From contig NVVG01000015.1 of the NCBI GenBank assembly GCA_002402125.1, positions 11,949 to 25,758 of the forward strand: a stretch of DNA of 13,810 bases, in the 5' to 3' direction. This DNA is from Moraxellaceae bacterium. GTDB lineage: Bacteria > Pseudomonadota > Gammaproteobacteria > Pseudomonadales > Ketobacteraceae. Of this stretch, positions 8,229-13,810 are shown one piece after another; within the stretch, counting starts at the first letter, position 1; each line of letters opens with the position of its first letter. The notes under the pieces were generated by a model. It saw only the letters and a list, made by a program, of their open reading frames with translations, made no database searches and was not told where the DNA came from. A program made the position numbers and the translations under genes.

Positions 8229-9145
8229 AACCCACTTTATTTTTGAGTCACCCCACCTGCCAATTGCATGATATGGGTGATACTCATCCAGAGTCACCGG
8301 ATCGGCTGTTTGCTATTAATCAATTAGTCCAGAAAACTGATTGGGATGAAAAATTAATATTTGTCGATGCACCAAAAATCGATGTTGACTGGTTAAGCCG
8401 AGTGCACCCCAAGCATCATGTCGAAGCCTTAATGGAGTTATCGCCCCGAGAAGGTTTGGTCAGCATCGATGGTGACACCGGACTCAACCCTTATAGTATA
8501 ATGGCAGCCCGACATGCTGTGGGAGCCGCTATTCATGCTACCGATGAAGTCATTGCCGGCGACGTGAAAAATGCCTTCTGTGCGGTACGCCCCCCTGGCC
8601 ACCATGCGGAATCGGCAATAGCGATGGGTTTTTGCTTATTTAATAGTGTTGCGTTAGCGGCAGAAAGAGCGTTGGCCGCAGGCATGAGTCGGGTGGCGAT
8701 AGTAGATTTTGATGTGCATCATGGTAATGGCACTGTAGAAATATTTCAGGATCGGCCAGAAGTATTAGTCTGTTCCAGCTTTCAATACCCGTTTTATCCG
8801 GGGCGCTACGATACGGTGAATCGACCGAACATCTGCCTCACACCATTAAGTGCCGGCAGTGATGGGGCGGTTTTTCGTGCTGCCCTAGAGCAACAGTGGA
8901 CTAAGGCGATACTTGAGCATCAACCAGAAATGATTTTTATCTCTGCAGGTTTTGATGCCCACCGCGACGACCCCTTAGGCGGGTTAAACCTCTCCGATGA
9001 TGACTTCTTCTGGGTGACTCAGTTTATCCAAGATTTAGCCAAACAAACGGCTGGGGGACGCATAGTTTCTCTTTTGGAGGGTGGATACGATCTCAACGCG
9101 CTAGCAAGAAGTGTTGTGCAACATCTTAATGGACTTATCGACTAA
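8225..9145 (+). CDS. Class II histone deacetylase-like zinc amidohydrolase
   Basis: The product is a 306-residue member of the histone deacetylase / acetylpolyamine amidohydrolase / acetoin-utilisation superfamily. These cytoplasmic zinc enzymes hydrolyse N-acyl amide bonds. The N-terminal signature HPTCQLHDMG..HPESPDR (9-27) is typical of the bacterial class II-like branch. Active-site residues are all present: RPPGHHA with the paired His126-His127, DFDVHHGNGT with zinc ligands Asp163 and His165, SAGFDAHRDDPLGG with zinc ligand Asp244, and EGGYDL with the transition-state Tyr288. Length matches single-domain bacterial members. I chose the ATG at 8225 because it forms ATGA with the stop of the giant gene and has GAGGA just upstream. 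The frame is open further left, but that stretch lies inside the giant gene. Bacterial substrates of this branch (acetyl-lysine, acetylpolyamine or other amides) are not predictable from sequence. Co-translation with four unknown proteins suggests a shared role but could be chance operon membership. Confidence 0.95.
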   Translation: MKPTLFLSHPTCQLHDMGDTHPESPDRLFAINQLVQKTDWDEKLIFVDAPKIDVDWLSRVHPKHHVEALMELSPREGLVSIDGDTGLNPYSIMAARHAVGAAIHATDEVIAGDVKNAFCAVRPPGHHAESAIAMGFCLFNSVALAAERALAAGMSRVAIVDFDVHHGNGTVEIFQDRPEVLVCSSFQYPFYPGRYDTVNRPNICLTPLSAGSDGAVFRAALEQQWTKAILEHQPEMIFISAGFDAHRDDPLGGLNLSDDDFFWVTQFIQDLAKQTAGGRIVSLLEGGYDLNALARSVVQHLNGLID

Positions 9146-9177
9146 CGCTATTTATTTAGGTCATCTCTTAAGATCAT
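9146..9177. other. Convergent intergenic gap between the two operons
   Basis: The two operons end head-on, 32 bases apart. The only symmetry is a short TCTTAAGA palindrome at 9166-9173 with weakly matching flanks and no long T-run. I therefore see no convincing intrinsic terminator. Termination is either factor-dependent or lies inside the opposing coding sequence. Confidence 0.5.
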
Positions 9178-11514
9178 CTATAGATTGGCGCGAAATGCTA
9201 GGCCAAAATATCGATCGGCATCGCGGGGATATTGATATCGAAAATTATCTCCGCTATAGGTTGTGACATGACTTTTATCGGTTAAGTTCTTCCCAATTAA
9301 GGTTACCCGAAACTTATCATCATTAAAGGATAGTGCCGCACTAGCATTAACCTGATAGTAATCTGGAAGTTCAGCGTTTTCATCAACACTTCCATCATTA
9401 TTCGGTAGAACCGATTGTTGCTCCGCCACATAAGTGGTTGAGCCACTGAGAATTAGACCCAATGTATCATCAATGGTATGGGTCCAGTCAGCAGATAACG
9501 CCAACTTAAGATCAGGGGAGAACGGTATATCCGCACCAGAACGCGAGCTACAATTATCGACACCTACTGGACATTTAAACTTCTTAATTTCCGCCTCCAC
9601 CCACGCTGCTCCCCCATAAAGTTTTAAATCATCAGTCGCCTGCCAAGCAAAATCTATTTCCAACCCCTTACTCACAACTTCACCGGCATTGGTAAGGCGA
9701 GTAATTGTTGTACCCGAGGAAGTGTCAAAGTTATTGGCCTGAAAACCAGTAAACTTCGTATAGAAGATCGCACTATTAAAAAAGAAAGTATCTTGAGCCG
9801 TTTTATAACCGAGTTCAAAAGCATCAGACTCTTCTGGGTCAATGGGTGAAACATCTTTTTCCGCCATATTATAAAATACGTTAAATCCTGGCCCCTTATA
9901 ACCTTCCACCCAAGTGGCATAAACTCGACTACTGTCATCCAAATCGTATTGAAAGCCTAGCTTAAGTGAAATATTAAATTCTTGTTCGTCGTTTGAAAAA
10001 TTCGTATTATCGGCTGCAGCACTAACGCCAACACCGGCACGCCCAAAAGCATCGTTATTGATACGATTATGTTTGTAAGAAACATCATCATAGGTCATGC
10101 GTAACCCGTAAAGAATACGACCATTGTTTATAACGTAATGTCTTCCCTCCCCAAATAACGCATAGTTTTGGAAATGGGTTGTCATAAAAGCTGAAGCATT
10201 AACAATATCGTTAGCATTACAGGTCAAACCAGAGTTTGCTGCTAGGATAGCGTCATTTTGAGCCTTACCATCTTGACAGCTAGCAAAACGGGTAAAATCC
10301 CGCTCCGATTGCATATCCCATAAAAACAGGCCCATCTGATAAACATTTTTTTCTCCCAGGGGTGAAGCAATACGAAATTCCTGTGAGAATTGACGCCAGG
10401 ATTGCGGCCCGATATCGTGCAACTGAAATGGCACCCCAAAAACAACAGACGCCTCATCCCCGCCGATGGAGGTAAAGTCGCCCTCTCGATACTCGGTATT
10501 ATCCCAAACACGATGTGCGGTAATCGAGGTAAAGTCAAAATCACCCCACTGTCGATCCAACTGAACAGAAAAAGCTTCGGTTTTATCGACGGTGCGTGTT
10601 AAAAAATCATGATCAACTGAACGCTGATCCAAATCAAGATCCCCTGCCCCATTTGAATTATCTGGAGCAGCCTCTGACGCCGGATTACGTCCACTAGGGC
10701 GGCCTTCTAAATCCGCACAGCAATCATCATCGGCATGATAACTCTCGAAAATAAACTTAGCCGTCATTTCAGCTGATACGTCAACATCCAGTTTTGCTCG
10801 AATGCCCCGACGATCATAGCCATTAACCATTTTATTGTTATAAACATTATCGACAAAACCATCAAACTTTGCCGTTAATAGGCTAAGACTAGCCCTAGCA
10901 TCATCTGTAATCGGACCTTCAAACTTTGTCAGTGTACGATACTCATTATTTTCCAGTATTCGAGTATCCACCATCAAACCAAACTCATCACTTGGAGATT
11001 GTGTTGTAATATTCAGCACACCGGCGGAGGCATTTTTACCAAACAAGGTACCTTGCGGCCCTCTAAGCACTTCTATCCGCTCAAGATCATACATATCTGC
11101 AAACGCTTGGCCGGATCGTCCCAAAACCACACCATCAACAACGGTGGAAACACTGGGTTCTGCAGCGATACTGAATGAAATGGTGCCAACCCCCCTTATA
11201 GTCACCGCTGAATTCCGAGTGGTATTTCCCTTTCTAAAGCTCACCGCAGGCATAAGAGCTTGTAAACCTTCAATATTATTTGCATTCAACAGATCAATTG
11301 TTTTTTTATTCAACAAGGTTACCGCAACAGGAACATCAACTAAGCGTTCTTCTCTTTTTTGCGCGGTAACCGAAATATTTAGCAAACTTTCAAGGCTCAT
11401 TTTAAACACTTCATCATCAAATTCATCTGCTAATAGCAAGTGCGTTGGAAGCATTAAAGCTGTCATAAAAACGGTTTTTTTAATTGCCTTGATTAACCTT
11501 TTTGTTTCCACCAT
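9178..11514 (-). CDS. TonB-dependent outer-membrane receptor
   Basis: The product is a 778-residue TonB-dependent receptor. It would be a 22-strand barrel with a plug, taking up a ligand across the outer membrane using energy from TonB-ExbB-ExbD. Residues 1-29 form a signal peptide (KKTVFMTALMLPTHLLLA, cleavage likely before Asp30). A SLESLLNISVTAQKRE segment (about 40-54) includes the likely TonB box. The plug domain spans about 58-175 and carries TIRGVG, VVDGV and the typical RIEVLRGPQGTLFGKNA block followed by GVLNITT. The barrel runs to the C-terminus, which ends YFGLAFRANL; a terminal Leu instead of the usual aromatic residue is a small oddity. I prefer the ATG at 11514 because GAGG at 11520-11523 lies 5 bases upstream, while the GTG at 11520 overlaps that site. 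The gene follows the substrate-binding protein gene by about 60 bases, probably in one operon. The ligand is unknown; a vicinal Cys pair (265-266) lies in an Asp-rich loop. Confidence 0.95.
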   Translation of the reverse strand: MVETKRLIKAIKKTVFMTALMLPTHLLLADEFDDEVFKMSLESLLNISVTAQKREERLVDVPVAVTLLNKKTIDLLNANNIEGLQALMPAVSFRKGNTTRNSAVTIRGVGTISFSIAAEPSVSTVVDGVVLGRSGQAFADMYDLERIEVLRGPQGTLFGKNASAGVLNITTQSPSDEFGLMVDTRILENNEYRTLTKFEGPITDDARASLSLLTAKFDGFVDNVYNNKMVNGYDRRGIRAKLDVDVSAEMTAKFIFESYHADDDCCADLEGRPSGRNPASEAAPDNSNGAGDLDLDQRSVDHDFLTRTVDKTEAFSVQLDRQWGDFDFTSITAHRVWDNTEYREGDFTSIGGDEASVVFGVPFQLHDIGPQSWRQFSQEFRIASPLGEKNVYQMGLFLWDMQSERDFTRFASCQDGKAQNDAILAANSGLTCNANDIVNASAFMTTHFQNYALFGEGRHYVINNGRILYGLRMTYDDVSYKHNRINNDAFGRAGVGVSAAADNTNFSNDEQEFNISLKLGFQYDLDDSSRVYATWVEGYKGPGFNVFYNMAEKDVSPIDPEESDAFELGYKTAQDTFFFNSAIFYTKFTGFQANNFDTSSGTTITRLTNAGEVVSKGLEIDFAWQATDDLKLYGGAAWVEAEIKKFKCPVGVDNCSSRSGADIPFSPDLKLALSADWTHTIDDTLGLILSGSTTYVAEQQSVLPNNDGSVDENAELPDYYQVNASAALSFNDDKFRVTLIGKNLTDKSHVTTYSGDNFRYQYPRDADRYFGLAFRANL

Positions 11515-11519
11515 GGCCA

Positions 11520-11523
11520 CCTC
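11520..11523 (-). promoter_or_regulatory. Ribosome binding site that decides the TonB receptor start
   Basis: On the minus strand GAGG lies 5 bases before the ATG at 11514. The upstream GTG at 11520 begins inside this site and has no ribosome site of its own, so the ATG is preferred. Confidence 0.6.
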
Positions 11524-11574
11524 ATTTTCAAATTAAATTTTTGATATGGATTTTCGAAATAGTTTGGTAACAAA

Positions 11575-12546
11575 TCAATCCCAAATAACCTCATCCATTT
11601 CGCTTAACTTTTTAACATTAAATTCAATACCTTTTTTCTTAAATATTGCTAAATTAACCATTTTCCTCACCGATAAAGGCAGTTCGATTTCTCTACCCTC
11701 CACGGACCAGTTATTGTCCATTATTTCAGCGATAATGCTCGCCCCTTGTACGCCTAAATCGTAGTGATCAAGGACAACCGCAAACGAGCCAAATTTAAAC
11801 TTCGATAAGATAATGGACTTAACACTCACGATAACCGGTTTATTGATATTTTTAAGGCCTGGAATCCAACCTTTAACGAGAGACTCACTATTTAACAACG
11901 CATTGTCATTAATCACCCAAAGCGCATCGACACCTTCATCGATTAAATGAGCAATGCCCTTTTTTATTTTGCTGCTATATCTTTTACTTTTGCCACCTAT
12001 CTCATAACCGATAAGGTCGAAGCCTTCGCGTTTGCAGTATTGAACGTTCTCTTCAATAAAATCTTTCATCCATGCCCGGTAAACAACCCCAATTTTTTTT
12101 ACATCATGCTTTAGCAGTGACCTAAGATGGATAGCGCTGGTAACCGCAGGGATTTCATAACGAATCCCCGTAACATTATCAATTTTAACCGCTAACTGAT
12201 CGACGTAAAGAGCAGCCAAAACAATCGCTGGGGGAAAGTCTTCTCCTTTATTCACTTGCTGGTATTGTATATAAGCATTAATGGAACGGTTGCCGACCAG
12301 AACAACAACATTAGGCGAAACTTCATCCACAAGACTTTGAATATCCGATGCATCGGTGCCCCTATCAACAACATGCTCACTAAATTGCAAATCCCCTTTT
12401 AGATCATCGGTAAGGCCATTCACAACCTGCTCAAAAGCTTTTGACTCGCTCCTTAATACCAATGCAATATCGACCCCATAAACAGGCGTCCCCAAACCAC
12501 TAAAGAGGAAAACCAGAATGAAATAAAATTTACAATGACTGGACAC
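11575..12546 (-). CDS. Periplasmic ABC-type substrate-binding protein (ABC_sub_bind-like)
   Basis: The product resembles the ABC_sub_bind group of periplasmic binding proteins, two-lobed alpha/beta folds of about 300 residues. The mature part begins VDIALVLRSES and alternates strands and helices typical of the fold, including VVVLVGNRS, KKIGVVYRAW, VDALWVINDN and KPVIVSV. Ligands of this group vary widely and cannot be told here. I chose the GTG at 12546 (323 aa). It has AAGG 7 bases upstream and places a clean signal peptide (VSSHCK, then FYFILVFLFSGLG, then TPVYG) at the N-terminus. The frame is open to GTG 12630 and ATG 12615, giving up to 351 residues, but neither has a visible ribosome site. 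The extra 28 residues are Cys/His/Arg-rich and would bury the signal peptide. It lies between the kinase gene and the TonB receptor gene, and no permease or ATPase gene is nearby. It may therefore serve as a sensor or delivery protein rather than part of a classic importer. Confidence 0.85.
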   Translation of the reverse strand: MSSHCKFYFILVFLFSGLGTPVYGVDIALVLRSESKAFEQVVNGLTDDLKGDLQFSEHVVDRGTDASDIQSLVDEVSPNVVVLVGNRSINAYIQYQQVNKGEDFPPAIVLAALYVDQLAVKIDNVTGIRYEIPAVTSAIHLRSLLKHDVKKIGVVYRAWMKDFIEENVQYCKREGFDLIGYEIGGKSKRYSSKIKKGIAHLIDEGVDALWVINDNALLNSESLVKGWIPGLKNINKPVIVSVKSIILSKFKFGSFAVVLDHYDLGVQGASIIAEIMDNNWSVEGREIELPLSVRKMVNLAIFKKKGIEFNVKKLSEMDEVIWD

Positions 12547-12553
12547 TAAGCGA

Positions 12554-12557
12554 CCTT
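12554..12557 (-). promoter_or_regulatory. Ribosome binding site supporting the inner start of the substrate-binding protein
   Basis: AAGG on the minus strand lies 7 bases before the GTG at 12546. No comparable site precedes the upstream candidates at 12615 or 12630. Confidence 0.5.
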
Positions 12558-12644
12558 GCCGGAAGTGACAATATCTAAAACAAAAATGTCCACTGGATAC
12601 TTCGAATACACTCATCACGAATTTTCGCACTGGGTTGCTAAGTT

Positions 12645-13796
12645 TTAAAGACGGGGCAATTGAATCGTAAAGGTTGCTCCCTCATCAGGCATGCCTGTTG
12701 CCGTTATTGATCCGCCATGATGTTTAACAATTTTCATCGTTGTGCCCATTCCTATACCCGACCCCTCAACATCCCCTACATTACCCAAGCGAAAAAATGG
12801 TTGAAATATGTCATCTGCTTGATAGGGTTCAAAACCTACGCCATTATCAACGAACTCTATCGAAGCCATTGCTTCATCTACAATTGTCCCCCTTACCATG
12901 ATATTTGTTTTTATATTTGATCGCCGGTATTTGAGTGCGTTGCTAATGACATTTTGAAATACTTGGTATAGTTGGTTCTCATTGCCTCTAACCACGGGTA
13001 AATCTCGCGCGGTAATCGTTGCACCGGTTTCTACAAAAATCTCATTAAGGTCAACAACCACGTTATCAAATACACTCTGCAGATTAACCTGGGTAAATGC
13101 GCCCGCCTCGATATCAGAATCAAGAGCGGCATAGGCCAAAATACTATCCATCATTGTCGCCATTCGCTTTGCGGAACTTATTGATTGCTCCAACATTTCC
13201 CTACCCCTGTCACTTAATTGACCGATTTCTTTCGTCAGCGTTCGCTGACAATAGCCAATAACGGTCGACAACGGTTGCTTTAAATCATGAGAGACCACAT
13301 GGGAGAAATTTTTTAGTGATTGATTTGACTCTTTTAAGGCTAAATTCTTTTCATACAAGGTAGCATTAAGTTTCTCATACACCCTCTTACTTTCCAGCAA
13401 CTGGATTTTTTGCTGCCATAAACGCTGAAAAACATCTATCTTGCTCAATAGAATCTCGGGTATGATTGGCTTTTGTATGTAGTCAACCGCGCCAACATCA
13501 TAACCTTTTACAATGGCATCATCACTTTGGCTATACGCGGTTAAAAAAATGATGGGAGTATTGGCGTCTTTTTTGCTGCTATGAATAAGCTCAGCAGTTT
13601 CAAAACCATTCATATCTGGCATTTGCACATCGAGTAAAATCAAAAAGAAATCATTGCGTAACACAGCTGACAACGCTTCCTGCCCAGATTCGACTTCGAT
13701 AACGGTGATAGACAAGGATTCCAAAATCTTACGCATCGCATAGAGATTATTGGGCTCGTCATCGACTATCAACAATTTCGGTAAAATATCATGCAT
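12645..13796 (-). CDS. Soluble response-regulator/histidine-kinase hybrid (REC-HisKA-HATPase)
   Basis: The product is a 383-residue cytoplasmic two-component protein with the receiver first. The REC domain (about 6-122) has the acidic pair Asp12-Asp13, phospho-acceptor Asp56 in LLDVQMP, Thr86 and Lys109 in QKP. A coiled-coil-like helix (about 123-160) leads to the HisKA domain. Its phospho-acceptor is His170 in the FSHVVSHDLKQPL motif. The HATPase domain has Asn286 in the N box (QNVISNALKY), DNGVGF at 317-322 and GSGIGMG at 345-351. All catalytic residues are intact, so both phospho-acceptance and autokinase activity are expected. There is no membrane segment, PAS or GAF domain, so its input probably comes through phosphorylation of the receiver or a protein partner. 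The ATG at 13796 is preceded by an in-frame TAG and by GAGGA with 9 bases spacing. The gene lies upstream of the substrate-binding protein and TonB receptor genes in the same direction. There is no DNA-binding output domain, so any control of those genes would be indirect. Confidence 0.95.
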   Translation of the reverse strand: MHDILPKLLIVDDEPNNLYAMRKILESLSITVIEVESGQEALSAVLRNDFFLILLDVQMPDMNGFETAELIHSSKKDANTPIIFLTAYSQSDDAIVKGYDVGAVDYIQKPIIPEILLSKIDVFQRLWQQKIQLLESKRVYEKLNATLYEKNLALKESNQSLKNFSHVVSHDLKQPLSTVIGYCQRTLTKEIGQLSDRGREMLEQSISSAKRMATMMDSILAYAALDSDIEAGAFTQVNLQSVFDNVVVDLNEIFVETGATITARDLPVVRGNENQLYQVFQNVISNALKYRRSNIKTNIMVRGTIVDEAMASIEFVDNGVGFEPYQADDIFQPFFRLGNVGDVEGSGIGMGTTMKIVKHHGGSITATGMPDEGATFTIQLPRL

Positions 13797-13805
13797 TGGC
13801 TAAGA

Positions 13806-13810
13806 TCCTC
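13806..13810 (-). promoter_or_regulatory. Ribosome binding site for the kinase gene
   Basis: GAGGA on the minus strand at the right edge lies 9 bases before the ATG at 13796. An in-frame TAG between them confirms this start. The promoter must be outside the window. Confidence 0.65.

Noticed and set aside
9161..9185. Possible hairpin terminator between the convergent operons
   Set aside because: Only 8 bases are perfectly palindromic, the stem is A+T-rich and there is no following T-run, so it does not qualify as an intrinsic terminator.
11144..11536. 130-codon open frame on the + strand
   Set aside because: It is antisense to the conserved signal peptide and plug domain of the TonB receptor, has no ribosome site and shows no recognisable motif.

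Overview
The window looks like a chromosomal segment of a Gram-negative, probably aquatic gammaproteobacterium. The evidence is an outer-membrane TonB-dependent receptor, a moderate base composition and tightly packed operons. The lineage is an inference from gene style, not from a marker gene. There are no RNA genes, insertion sequences, phage integrases or CRISPR arrays, and no gene-free stretch longer than about 100 bases.

Left part (1-9145, + strand): one compact operon of five genes that enters from the left edge. The first four encode proteins I cannot assign to a named family: a C-terminal fragment of at least 255 residues, then 683, 380 and about 1427 residues. All lack signal peptides and transmembrane segments, and all look like beta-rich cytosolic or secreted-particle proteins. 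Consecutive genes overlap by 4 bases (ATGA) or 11 bases, and each internal gene has a good Shine-Dalgarno sequence. The last gene is a complete class II histone-deacetylase-like amidohydrolase with intact zinc ligands and catalytic residues. It overlaps the giant gene by 4 bases. This cassette of large unknown proteins plus a deacylase is the best candidate here for an undescribed system.

Right part (9178-13796, - strand): three genes read leftwards, convergent with the first operon across a 32-base gap. In transcription order they are a soluble response-regulator/histidine-kinase protein (REC-HisKA-HATPase), an ABC-type periplasmic substrate-binding protein (ABC_sub_bind type), and a TonB-dependent outer-membrane receptor. 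They look like a ligand-responsive uptake or sensing module. No ABC permease or ATPase and no membrane-bound sensor lies inside the window; such partners could lie beyond the right edge. The ligand cannot be told from the sequence.

The two halves differ visibly in base composition. The giant + strand genes are richer in G+C, and the - strand genes, especially around 11500-12600, are richer in A+T.
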